DNA of 64,000 nt. Source: JAFGAS01 sp963809875. Its GTDB lineage: Bacteria > Desulfobacterota > Zymogenia > Zymogenales > Zymogenaceae. Of the stretch, positions 35,646-42,942 are shown one piece after another; position 1 is the stretch's first letter; each line of letters begins with the position of its first letter. The notes below the pieces were generated by a model, which was not told the origin of the DNA, did not search any database, and worked only from the letters and a program-made list of their open reading frames with translations. The DNA lies in assembly GCA_963809875.1 (NCBI GenBank), contig CAWELC010000006.1:248001-312000 (forward strand). The letters run 5' to 3'. The translations under genes were made by a program, and so were the position numbers.

Positions 35646-36449
35646 GATGCCTGCCGGTAAGCGGCCAGAAAGTCGTCCATGCGCTCTTCGACGATCCGAT
35701 GGGCGGCGTCAAACTGCCCCCGGCTGGAAAAATCGGACGCCAGGGAGAGGAATATCTTATGATACGGGGACGGGGGGATCGAGAGCCGCTGCGCCCCGAG
35801 CCGCCGCTCAAGGCGATATTCCGAGATGGAAAAGGAATACTTCCCGAACCTGTCCTGCCGGCAGGAGTAGGGCCACGACTCCTTGAGAGAGAAGAAGGCC
35901 AGCGCCGCCTCGCGGACGCCGCCGCGGGCCAGCAGGTCGGGCCTTATCTCCTCTCCGAGGAGGTTTGCCTGAATTGTGAAGAACTCCTTGACCAGATCGA
36001 TGTCGCAGATAACCAGGCCGTAGAGGTACCAGTCGTCGATAACCGAGGCCACTCCCCGTTTCTCGGTGTCGGTAAGATAGCTGAAGCTCGGGCACTCGTG
36101 CCCATTGCAGATCTCGGCGCCGTAGAGCGATATGTCCCTCAGCTCCCTGCCGCCGTTATTGGTCGGGTGGATCATGCATCCGACCCGCTCGTCTGGAACC
36201 GTCGACGAAACCGACGAAGGGGCAGTTATAGATCGGCCCGAAAAGCTTGTCGGGGGTGTCGACGGAAAGCACGTCGGTCTTGATGTCTTTGATCGGGCGT
36301 CCCCGGCGCATCCCGGAGACGAAGGCGTCGGTTCGCTCGTGCATGAGCCGGGAGATGCGCTGCCGGGAGTGATCGACCCAGTTGTAGAGGCCGCAGCACG
36401 CGCCGCAGGATTTGTATTCATCTGGATGACAGAGTGTAATAATGCCCAT
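35642..36449 (-). CDS. Cysteine-rich (YkgJ-like) putative metal-binding protein, frameshifted
   Basis: The N-terminal frame begins MGIITLCHPDEYKSCGACCG. The CxxCC-like cluster resembles zinc/iron-binding YkgJ-type domains. It continues to NCPFVGFVD, then shifts near 36185-36200. The next frame carries on with DERVGCMIHPTNNGG, GAEICNGHECPSFSYL and a helical C-terminal domain ending at 35642. Both halves contribute cysteines, so the protein is a single gene of about 268 residues with one base gained or lost. Function unknown; a cluster-binding or redox role is possible. It leads the dtd operon. Confidence 0.68.
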
Positions 36450-36607
36450 GGGTTCCGAATGTATGCACGGTTGCTTTCACTATAACGTATCGGTTTTTTA
36501 ATTTCAAGCAAAAGCGGTATTCCTTTTATCTCGGCCGACGCCCCGAATCGTGAGGAGAATCACGGTAAAAAGTATCACTCCGGGTGTATGTTTAATAAAG
36601 TTTTCTG

Positions 36608-36616
36608 TGATATAGT
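36608..36616 (+). promoter_or_regulatory. Extended -10 promoter for the Tyr/Trp-repeat lipoprotein
   Basis: TGATATAGT is an extended -10 element (TGn plus TATAGT at 36611-36616) without a good -35. A start near 36623 would place the hairpin of 36625-36667 at the 5' end of the mRNA. Confidence 0.45.
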
Positions 36617-36624
36617 GGTCATCT

Positions 36625-36667
36625 CGGGCGAGGAATCGCCCGGCGACGCCCGATCCCCGTGTCGGGG
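36625..36667 (+). promoter_or_regulatory. Structured 5' leader of the lipoprotein gene
   Basis: Two perfect hairpins stand in tandem: CGGGCGA (36625-36631), loop GGAA, TCGCCCG (36636-36642); and CCCCG (36655-36659), loop TGT, CGGGG (36663-36667). They occupy the start of a leader of about 109 bases that ends at GGGAGG before ATG 36732. It matches no riboswitch I know, and in particular lacks the conserved GEMM core. It may be a stability or regulatory element. Confidence 0.45.
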
Positions 36668-36731
36668 AGAGAGACGGCAGCTCATTGGAGTTATTTTATA
36701 CGTGTCTTTGTTAAGTATGGGAGGTTACAGA

Positions 36732-37115
36732 ATGAAAAAGTTGCTGACGATCACGCTCATGTGCCTTATCGCGGCGGCCCTGGTCCTGACGGGCTGCGAC
36801 GTGGTCAAGGGGCTTTTCGGAGGCAAGGCCCAGAACCAGGCCCCTCAGACCGGCCCCGTCCAGCCCGGCCAGCCGCCGGTCGCGACCCCTCCCGGGGGTG
36901 CGCCCCAGACGCCGGACATGGCCGCGGCGTCGGTCAACGGCAAGTACTACAATCTTCTCATGACGCTCTATGTGCCCCAGGATCAGGCGAGCTACGGCAA
37001 TTTCTACGATTGGGGGTACTACACCGGGACTTCGTACGCAGGATACAACAACATCCCGCCGGGATACTGGGTCTACGTCTATCCGAACTGGTACGTCTGG
37101 GGCAACACGAGGTAA
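36732..37115 (+). CDS. Lipoprotein with one Tyr/Trp-rich repeat module
   Basis: A 127-residue lipoprotein. The signal peptide MKKLLTITLMCLIAAALVLT leads to the lipobox LTGC with Cys22, so it is lipidated and membrane-anchored. A Pro/Gln linker (about 33-62) follows, then one 59-residue module (66-124): SVNGKYYNLLMTLYVPQD, SYGNFYDWGYYTGTSYAGY, PPGYWVYVYPNWYVW. The same module occurs five times in the protein at 37161-38381. The family is unknown to me. GGGAGG lies 7 bases before the ATG. The two genes are separated by 45 bases with a small hairpin and are probably co-transcribed. Confidence 0.82.
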   Translation: MKKLLTITLMCLIAAALVLTGCDVVKGLFGGKAQNQAPQTGPVQPGQPPVATPPGGAPQTPDMAAASVNGKYYNLLMTLYVPQDQASYGNFYDWGYYTGTSYAGYNNIPPGYWVYVYPNWYVWGNTR

Positions 37116-37123
37116 CCTAACGA

Positions 37124-37139
37124 GGGGGCGCAAGCCCCC
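37124..37139 (+). promoter_or_regulatory. Intercistronic hairpin between the two repeat genes
   Basis: GGGGGC (37124-37129), GNRA loop GCAA, GCCCCC (37134-37139): a perfect 6-bp stem with a very stable tetraloop. There is no U-tract, so it may set relative expression of the two genes rather than end transcription. Confidence 0.5.
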
Positions 37140-37160
37140 CGGGTTATAGAGGAAACTGAG

Positions 37161-38381
37161 ATGAAAAAGGCGACAATTTCTCTGATATTTCTGTTTGCCC
37201 TCTCGGTGATCGGCGCAGACATCATGCCGTCGGCTATCGCAGCGACCGCGCCGCTCGGAGTGGAGCGGGCGTCGATGGGAGGGAGATACACCAATCTCCT
37301 TGAGGTCATAAACGTCCCTCAGGACTCGGCCACGTACGGGGACCTTTACGAGCTCGGGTATCAAAACAAAAGCGTCTATCGCGGCTACGACGATCTGCCG
37401 TCCGGGTACTGGGTATACGTCAAGCCCTCCTGGTACATCTGGAAGACAAAGGCGGGAGAAGCGGGGGGTTCCCTGGACTATACGAAGGCGTCCGTCAACG
37501 GCACGTACAAGACGATCCTCAAGACCTTCTCGGTCCCCACGGACAGGGCCAAGTTCGGGGAGTTCTATGACTGGGGGTATCGCACCACGACCACCTACGG
37601 GGCAAACAAGTATTTGCCCAAGGGCTACTGGGTCTATAGCTATCCCTACTGGTATATCTGGAAGACGAAGACAGAGGAAAAGCAGGTCCCCGACTATACG
37701 AAGGGGTCTATCGACGGGAAATACCAGAAGATCCTCAAGACCATCTATGTCCCCAGAGACAAAGACAAGTTCGGTGATATCTACGAGTGGGGATACCGCG
37801 AAGCCACAAGCTATGGGGGGGCCACCTACATTCCAAAGGGCTACTGGGTCTATGCGTACCCCTACTGGTATATCTGGGACAAGAAGGTAAAAAAGGAGAA
37901 GAAGGGAAAAACGACCATCGACGAGAAGAGGGCCTCAGTTGACGGAAAGTATCGGGACCTCCTCAAAACGCTGTCCGTCCCCCGGGACAGATATGAGTAC
38001 GGGGAATTCTTCGAATTCGGGTACTCCGACGACAGCAACTATGCAGGATATACCGGACTTCCCCGGGGCTACTGGGTCTATGTCTATCCCAATTGGTATA
38101 TCTGGAAGAACGTGAAGGGCTCAGGTTGGCCGGAAACAGGCCCGGCAATCGGCCCAACCCCTGAGGAGAAGAAAGATCCGAGGTCGGCGTACGGGAGATA
38201 TTACAGCCTGAAAAAGGAGCTGCCGGCTCCGCTGGATGTGGTCAAATACGGCAACTACTACGACAGGGGTTATTCCGGCAGCGGAAACTACGGCTCAGCC
38301 AGGGATCTCCCGGCGGGCTACTGGGTGTACGTGTTTCCCACCTGGTACATATGGGAGAAGGAATACTCGACCAGGAAATAG
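37161..38381 (+). CDS. Secreted protein of five tandem Tyr/Trp-rich modules
   Basis: A 406-residue exported protein. A signal peptide (MKKATISLIFLFALSVIGA, cleavage perhaps near 28) is followed by five 58-59-residue modules at about residues 37-95, 110-168, 182-240, 258-316 and 342-399. Each has the plan [AS]xxGxYxxLLKxxxVPxD, then xYGxFYDxGYxxxxxYxG, xxLPxGYWVY and YPxWYIW. Modules are joined by short Lys/Glu-rich linkers. No cysteine is seen, and the modules are extremely rich in Tyr, Trp and Gly. No enzyme motif is visible. Such aromatic-rich repeats could bind carbohydrate or build a surface layer, but that is inference. It follows the lipoprotein that carries the same module once. Confidence 0.86.
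   Translation: MKKATISLIFLFALSVIGADIMPSAIAATAPLGVERASMGGRYTNLLEVINVPQDSATYGDLYELGYQNKSVYRGYDDLPSGYWVYVKPSWYIWKTKAGEAGGSLDYTKASVNGTYKTILKTFSVPTDRAKFGEFYDWGYRTTTTYGANKYLPKGYWVYSYPYWYIWKTKTEEKQVPDYTKGSIDGKYQKILKTIYVPRDKDKFGDIYEWGYREATSYGGATYIPKGYWVYAYPYWYIWDKKVKKEKKGKTTIDEKRASVDGKYRDLLKTLSVPRDRYEYGEFFEFGYSDDSNYAGYTGLPRGYWVYVYPNWYIWKNVKGSGWPETGPAIGPTPEEKKDPRSAYGRYYSLKKELPAPLDVVKYGNYYDRGYSGSGNYGSARDLPAGYWVYVFPTWYIWEKEYSTRK
37269..38357 (+). repeat. Five tandem protein-coding repeat units (about 177 bases each)
   Basis: Units lie at 37269-37445, 37488-37664, 37704-37880, 37932-38108 and 38184-38357. The conserved tail GYWVY falls at residues 82, 155, 227, 303 and 386. Linkers vary from 14 to 26 residues. 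A sixth, single copy is at 36927-37103 in the lipoprotein gene. Confidence 0.85.
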
Positions 38382-38407
38382 CCGCAAATCGCGGCAATGA
38401 CGATAGA

Positions 38408-38444
38408 AACAGGAAACGGGGGCCCGGTGCCCCCGTTTCCTGTT
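38408..38444. terminator. Long perfect hairpin between convergent genes
   Basis: A 16-bp perfect stem: 38408-38423 (AACAGGAAACGGGGGC) pairs with 38429-38444 around the loop CCGGT. It lies between the repeat-protein gene (+) and ddl (-), whose ends converge, and is likely a bidirectional terminator although neither side has a U-tract. Confidence 0.65.
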
Positions 38445-38469
38445 ATGCATCCCGAGGGGGGTTGACGCT

Positions 38470-39588
38470 TCACCCCGTGTGCCAGTCGCGCTTGGGCTGA
38501 TATGAGGTCAACAGGTCCTGTTTCTCGCGGTGCCGCTCCAGCGCGAGTTCCACCAGGCGAGCCAGAAGGTCGGTGTACGGGAGGCCCGAGGCCGCCCAGA
38601 GCTTCGGGTACATGGAGATCGAGGTGAAGCCGGGGATGGTGTTTATCTCGTTGAGAAAGACCCGGTCATCCGCGCGCGAGACAAGAAAATCGACCCGGGC
38701 AAGTCCCGCCCCGTCGACGGCCGAGAAGGCCTCCAATGCCAGGCGCCGGATCTCCTCGGCCGTCTCAACCGGGAGGTCTGCGGGGATGGCATCCTTCGAT
38801 TTTCCGTCCACGTACTTGGCGTCGTAGTCGTAAAACTCGTTGGACGGTATGATCTCCCCGGGCACCGAGGCGACGGGCCGGTCGTTGCCCAGGACGGACA
38901 CTTCGATCTCCCGGGCGTCGGCTACGGCCTGCTCGACGATGATCTTGCGGTCGTAGCGCGCCGACTCGGGGACGTGGGCGTTCAGCTCGTCCCTGTTTTT
39001 GACCTTGAAGATCCCCACCGAGGAGCCCATGTTGGCCGGCTTGATGAAAAGGGGATAGCTCAGCGACTGCTCTATCCGCCGGGTGATCGCGCCCTGATCC
39101 CTTCGCCACTCCGAGGCGAAAAACCAGACATAGGGGGGAGTCGGAATTCCCCGGACGATAAAGAGCTCCTTGCTGACGACTTTATCCATGGCGACGGCCG
39201 ACGCCAGCACACCGCACCCGACATACGGCACCCCCGCCAGATCCAGGAGCCCCTGGACGGTGCCGTCCTCGCCATAGGGTCCGTGGAGCACCGGAAATAC
39301 GACGTCCAGGCGGATGCTTCGGCGCCCCCCGTCCCACGTCAGGACCCCTCCCTCGTTATCCGGAGAAAGAGTGGCAGGGTAGACCTTTCCGGTTGACCGG
39401 CCCCGCTTCAGGAAATCCATGACACCGTCGCCGGCGTACCACTTGCCGTCTTTGGAAATCCCGATGGGGACGACCTCGAACCGCTCGCGGGGCATCGCCT
39501 CCATGATCGAAGTCGCCGAGACCAGAGAGACCTCGTGCTCCCCGGAACGGCCGCCGAAAATAACCCCGATAGTGCACCTGTCTGACAT
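38470..39588 (-). CDS. ddl: D-alanine--D-alanine ligase
   Basis: An ATP-grasp enzyme that joins two D-alanines for peptidoglycan precursors in the cytoplasm. Conserved blocks are GVIFGGRSGEHEVSLVSA, FPVLHGPYGEDGTVQGLL, MDKVVSKELF, YPLFIKPANMGSSVGIFKV, IIVEQAV, and the metal and ATP site RVDFL, VFLNEINTIPGFT. Length (372) is normal. ATG 39588 is chosen because AAGGA lies 5 bases upstream. ATG 39594 directly abuts that Shine-Dalgarno and would have no spacing. The gene appears monocistronic with a leader that contains a 12-base tandem repeat. Confidence 0.95.
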   Translation of the reverse strand: MSDRCTIGVIFGGRSGEHEVSLVSATSIMEAMPRERFEVVPIGISKDGKWYAGDGVMDFLKRGRSTGKVYPATLSPDNEGGVLTWDGGRRSIRLDVVFPVLHGPYGEDGTVQGLLDLAGVPYVGCGVLASAVAMDKVVSKELFIVRGIPTPPYVWFFASEWRRDQGAITRRIEQSLSYPLFIKPANMGSSVGIFKVKNRDELNAHVPESARYDRKIIVEQAVADAREIEVSVLGNDRPVASVPGEIIPSNEFYDYDAKYVDGKSKDAIPADLPVETAEEIRRLALEAFSAVDGAGLARVDFLVSRADDRVFLNEINTIPGFTSISMYPKLWAASGLPYTDLLARLVELALERHREKQDLLTSYQPKRDWHTG

Positions 39589-39600
39589 ACGCATCCTTCA

Positions 39601-39635
39601 GTAAAAGTATCCGTAAAAGTATCCGTAAAACTATC
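39601..39635. repeat. 12-base tandem repeat in the ddl leader
   Basis: GTAAAAGTATCC occurs at 39601-39612 and 39613-39624, followed by an imperfect third copy (GTAAAACTATC, 39625-39635). It begins 12 bases before the ddl start codon, so copy number could affect translation. Confidence 0.8.
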
Positions 39636-39682
39636 TTGTTGTTGGACACCCCCGCCGCCCGTCCGTTCCACGCCCTCCTGTC

Positions 39683-39711
39683 TATCTATCACCGCCGGGG
39701 CTTCCTGTCAA
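39683..39711 (-). promoter_or_regulatory. Possible promoter for ddl
   Basis: On the minus strand TTGACA (39711-39706) and TAGATA (39688-39683) are 17 bases apart. The -35 is perfect and the -10 is weak. A start near 39676 gives a leader of about 88 bases including the 12-base repeats. Confidence 0.4.
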
Positions 39712-39730
39712 TCTCCAATCCACCAGTAAA

Positions 39731-39754
39731 AAAGCCCCCGGGTTCGGGGGCTTT
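39731..39754 (-). terminator. Rho-independent terminator of btuB
   Basis: AAAGCCCCCG (39731-39740) pairs with CGGGGGCTTT (39745-39754), loop GGTT. Read on the minus strand the hairpin follows the btuB stop and runs into a U6-rich tract (T-run from 39733 down to 39728). Strong intrinsic terminator. Confidence 0.8.
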
Positions 39755-39775
39755 GGCAGGGTTCGCTCGTAGATA

Positions 39776-41809
39776 TCAGAAGCTCACGGCTATGCCGCCG
39801 TAGAAGGAGCGTCCGGGGTTGGGATAGTCATAGTAAAAGCCCCGCGCATCCCCGACCCGATAGCCGCCGAAATCGGCCCCGTAGACGTCGGTGAGGTTCC
39901 TGACGCCGGCGTAGAACTCGAACTGCCGGTAGGTATAGCTCAACCGGGCGTTCATGACGAAATAGCCCGGCAGCCTCTTGAACACGTTGGTGAGGTCGCC
40001 GTCCCTGACGCGGTCGCTCCCGTATTTTCCCTCCAGATCGGCCGAAAACCCTTTATAGTCCAGGCCGACGGAAAAGCTCACGGTGTGCTTGGGTATGAGC
40101 GGGATGGTCTTTCCCTGGTAGGGCGGTCCGTCAAAGAAGGCGTCCTGGTAGCTGTAGGAAAGCCCACAGCTCAGGAAATCAAAGGGTTGTGCCTCGATTC
40201 CGACGTCCAACCCCCGGTGGACCGTCCGGTCGTAGGTGTCGTTGACGAACGTCAGGTTGTTGTAGTAAAGCTCGTCGGTGAGGTTGGCCCACCAGAGCGT
40301 GGCGCGGCCAGAGATCCTTTCCGAGAACTCGTGATTGACGCCGACCTCAAAGCTCGTGACCCGCTCGGTCGGCAGGTGGGTGTTGGTCAGTGTCCAGGTG
40401 GGGGGGGCGTACTGGAAGATCTCGTCCAGCGCCGGGACGCGAAAACCGCGCTCGAACCGGAAAAAGACCTTGCTGCCGTCGCCGTACCGAAAATCCAGGC
40501 CGGCACTGAAGGCATTCTCCGAAAAGTCCTCCGAGAGGGATACGGCGCTCTTGGTGGGGAAGAACCCCCCCACCCATTCGCCCGAATCAAACGCGGTGCG
40601 GATGTATTCGTATCGGTAGCCCGCGCTTACGATGAGCCGGTCGGCGAGCGTCAGCTCATCGTAGAGGTAGCCCGCGATCACGTCGCGTCCGGCGTCCACC
40701 TTCGATCCGCTCGGGATCATGAGTCCCATCGACCACCAGTCGGGGGTAAAGAAATCGGTCCGGTAGGAGATCGCCTTGTAGTCCACGCCGAGCGTGAGGC
40801 GGTTATCCACGGACCCCGTGCCGACGTCGAGGATGTATTTCCCGGAGACGTCGTGCTCCCACAGATAGTTCCTGATGTCGTTGATAAAGCCGCTGGTGGT
40901 TCGATACTCGGACCAGTTGTTGTTGTTCTTGTAGGCGTAGTCGAGCTCGATGCGGCCGTAGTCCGCCAGATCGAGGTTGACCCCCAGCAGGCTGTAGAAG
41001 TTCTCTCCATTGCCGCTGTCTTGGGGCGTGTTGGAGTATTTCCTTCCGTAGACGTCGCGCTGCTTGTCGAAGAGCGCCCCCGGGTAGCCCCAGGCGTCCC
41101 TGGCGTACCCCATGTCGAGCGACACGTCGACGATATCGGTAGGGGTAAGACCGGCGGAGACCGACCAGACGTTGTGGTCGTAGTAGTTGTTTTCCCGGTA
41201 GCCGTCGGTATAGTGATACCCCCCCGAAAGCGAGATCCGTCCCCAGTCGTTGCCGTAGCCCGCGGACAGCGTGCTGTCAAAACTGCTCTCGGTCCCGCCT
41301 CCCGCGGTCATCTCCGCAAACGGTTTCTCAAGCCTCTTTCTAGTGATTACGTTGATGACGCCCGCCACGGCCTTGTCCCCGTAGAGGACGCTGCCCGGTC
41401 CGCGGACGATCTCGATCTTCTCGACGGCCGACAGCGGGATGATCGACCAGTCGATCTCCCCGAGGGTGGGCGTGTTGAGGGCAACCCCATTGATCATGAC
41501 CAGTGTCTCCAGCCCCCGGGCAAACCCGCGCATCCCCACCGAGCTGAATTTATCTATGCCCGAAAAGGTGGTGACGTTGATCCCGGCCTCCTCCCTCAGC
41601 AGATCGGGGACGGATTCGGCGCCCGATCGCTCGATCCGGTCTCTGTCGATGATCGTCACGTCGGCCGGAATCCGGTCGGGATCCCGGTCCGTCCGGGTAT
41701 AGGTGACCGTGATAGACGGCACCTCCACGGCCCCCTCGTCCTGCCCGAAGAGCGGCGGCGCCCAGAGGAGTGCAAACACAGCAAAAAGAAAAACGGCGCA
41801 CCGTTTCAT
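39776..41809 (-). CDS. btuB: TonB-dependent outer-membrane receptor (BtuB-like)
   Basis: A 677-residue outer-membrane transporter. A signal peptide (MKRCAVFLFAVFALLWAPPL) leads to a plug domain (PSITVTYTRTDRD, then PADVTIIDRDRIERSGAES, PDLLREEAGINV, VRGPGSVLYGDKAVAGVINVI). A 22-strand beta barrel ends in a terminal aromatic (SFYGGIAVSF). A cobalamin riboswitch upstream and btuFCD in the same orientation make cobalamin or another corrinoid the likely ligand. AAGGAGG precedes the ATG by 6 bases. TonB itself is not in the window. Confidence 0.9.
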   Translation of the reverse strand: MKRCAVFLFAVFALLWAPPLFGQDEGAVEVPSITVTYTRTDRDPDRIPADVTIIDRDRIERSGAESVPDLLREEAGINVTTFSGIDKFSSVGMRGFARGLETLVMINGVALNTPTLGEIDWSIIPLSAVEKIEIVRGPGSVLYGDKAVAGVINVITRKRLEKPFAEMTAGGGTESSFDSTLSAGYGNDWGRISLSGGYHYTDGYRENNYYDHNVWSVSAGLTPTDIVDVSLDMGYARDAWGYPGALFDKQRDVYGRKYSNTPQDSGNGENFYSLLGVNLDLADYGRIELDYAYKNNNNWSEYRTTSGFINDIRNYLWEHDVSGKYILDVGTGSVDNRLTLGVDYKAISYRTDFFTPDWWSMGLMIPSGSKVDAGRDVIAGYLYDELTLADRLIVSAGYRYEYIRTAFDSGEWVGGFFPTKSAVSLSEDFSENAFSAGLDFRYGDGSKVFFRFERGFRVPALDEIFQYAPPTWTLTNTHLPTERVTSFEVGVNHEFSERISGRATLWWANLTDELYYNNLTFVNDTYDRTVHRGLDVGIEAQPFDFLSCGLSYSYQDAFFDGPPYQGKTIPLIPKHTVSFSVGLDYKGFSADLEGKYGSDRVRDGDLTNVFKRLPGYFVMNARLSYTYRQFEFYAGVRNLTDVYGADFGGYRVGDARGFYYDYPNPGRSFYGGIAVSF

Positions 41810-41863
41810 CGCTTCCTCCTTAGTAAGATGGATTGTCGCAACGAGTGTGTCGGAAGCGAAGTC

Positions 41864-41899
41864 TCAGGGCGATTTTGCGCACGAACCGTACCGTTTCAT
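41864..41899 (-). CDS. Possible 11-residue leader peptide between riboswitch and btuB
   Basis: On the minus strand, after the riboswitch, AAAGGAGGC precedes an ATG at 41899 that encodes MKRYGSCAKSP and stops at 41864. It has a better Shine-Dalgarno context than many real genes and ends 54 bases before the btuB start, which begins with the similar MKRC. It may be a leader peptide, or the remains of an earlier start of btuB. Only the start signal supports it. Confidence 0.35.
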   Translation of the reverse strand: MKRYGSCAKSP

Positions 41900-41939
41900 G
41901 TCCTGCCTCCTTTCCCGCGAAAAGGGTCTGAACCATCCC

Positions 41940-42142
41940 CAAAAGACCGGTCTACTGGCTCTGGGCGTCCTACCGGCCGCGCCTTCCCACGGAGTCGATC
42001 TCCGTCCCGCGGGCGGGGGCTTTACTCCCCCGGCTCTCGCGGCGGATCCTCGGGTTCCGCAGTGGCATGTGCGTGCGGCTTTCGTTCCCATCACAGGTGC
42101 GGGGCAGCGACGGATTCTCACCGTCTTCCCGTGCATCTTCGG
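41940..42142 (-). promoter_or_regulatory. Cobalamin riboswitch upstream of btuB
   Basis: Read on the minus strand the conserved series is present: GGGAA and GGTGAGAATCC, the core CGCTGCCCCGCACCTGTGAT (about 42112-42090), the B12 box GCCACTG (42066-42060) and the closing segment GCCAGTAGACCGG near 41945-41958. It lies in the gap between btuD and btuB. Binding of adenosylcobalamin would turn down btuB expression. Confidence 0.9.
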
Positions 42143-42153
42143 GGTCTTCTTGT

Positions 42154-42942
42154 TTATCTCCCGGCGTCCGTCATCAGCGTGACCCGGGGTCGTGACGTAA
42201 CCGGATTGGTATCGACCAGGACCGAGGTCCCGTATACCTGTTTAATGATCTGCTCGGTGATGACGTCACCGGGCCGCCCGTCGGCAAAGACGCGGCCGTC
42301 CGACAGGATGACGATCCGGTCGAAAAAGGACGCGGCCAGGTTGATATCGTGGGTCACCGAAACGATCGTCTTATGATGGCCCGCGTGGAGCCGTCGTATG
42401 AGCGCAAGGAGCGAGACCTGGTGGGCGATGTCCAGGAAAGCCGTCGGCTCGTCAAGGAGCAGGATCGGCGTATCCTGGCAGAGCGCCCGGGCGATGAAGG
42501 CGCGCTGGCGCTCTCCCCCCGAGAGCATCCCGATGGGCCGGTCGGCAAGATCGGCGATATCGGTGGTCTCCATGGCCCGGCGGGCCCTGTCGAGGTCCCC
42601 CGCGCGCTCCATCTGAAAGCCGGAGAGGTACGGCGCCCTGCCCATGAGGACGACGTCCATGACCGTAAAGGGAAACTGCCCCGACCCCTCCTGGGAGACC
42701 AGCGCCATGCGCCGGGAGAGCGCCCTCCTGGAAAGGTCGCGGATGGGCACGCCCTCGATGCTCACCCGGCCCTGTTGGGGAGCGATGATCCCGGCAAGGA
42801 GCTTGAGCAGCGTGCTCTTGCCCGACCCGTTGGGGCCGATGACGGCAATCGACTCGTCCTGCCCCACCTTCAGGTCGACCGCCGATATGACCCAGTCCTT
42901 CCGATAGCGGAATGAGAGCCCGGAGGCCTCGATCGCGTTCAC
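42154..42942 (-). CDS. btuD: Cobalamin ABC transporter ATP-binding protein
   Basis: A 262-residue ATPase of the FecE/BtuD group. Walker A GPNGSGKST, Q-loop LVSQEGSGQFPF, signature MLSGGERQR, Walker B ILLLDEPTAFLDI and switch VTHD are all seen. It overlaps btuC by 4 bases (ATGA). Specificity for cobalamin is inferred from the riboswitches; siderophore uptake systems look the same by sequence. Confidence 0.9.
   Translation of the reverse strand: MNAIEASGLSFRYRKDWVISAVDLKVGQDESIAVIGPNGSGKSTLLKLLAGIIAPQQGRVSIEGVPIRDLSRRALSRRMALVSQEGSGQFPFTVMDVVLMGRAPYLSGFQMERAGDLDRARRAMETTDIADLADRPIGMLSGGERQRAFIARALCQDTPILLLDEPTAFLDIAHQVSLLALIRRLHAGHHKTIVSVTHDINLAASFFDRIVILSDGRVFADGRPGDVITEQIIKQVYGTSVLVDTNPVTSRPRVTLMTDAGR

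Noticed and set aside
36608..36731. Leader before the lipoprotein as a cyclic di-GMP (GEMM) riboswitch
   Set aside because: The conserved GEMM core and its receptor sequences are absent; only generic hairpins are present.
40085..42376. Long open frame (763 codons) opposite btuB
   Set aside because: Antisense to a conserved TonB receptor and to a riboswitch; composition is that of a shadow frame.
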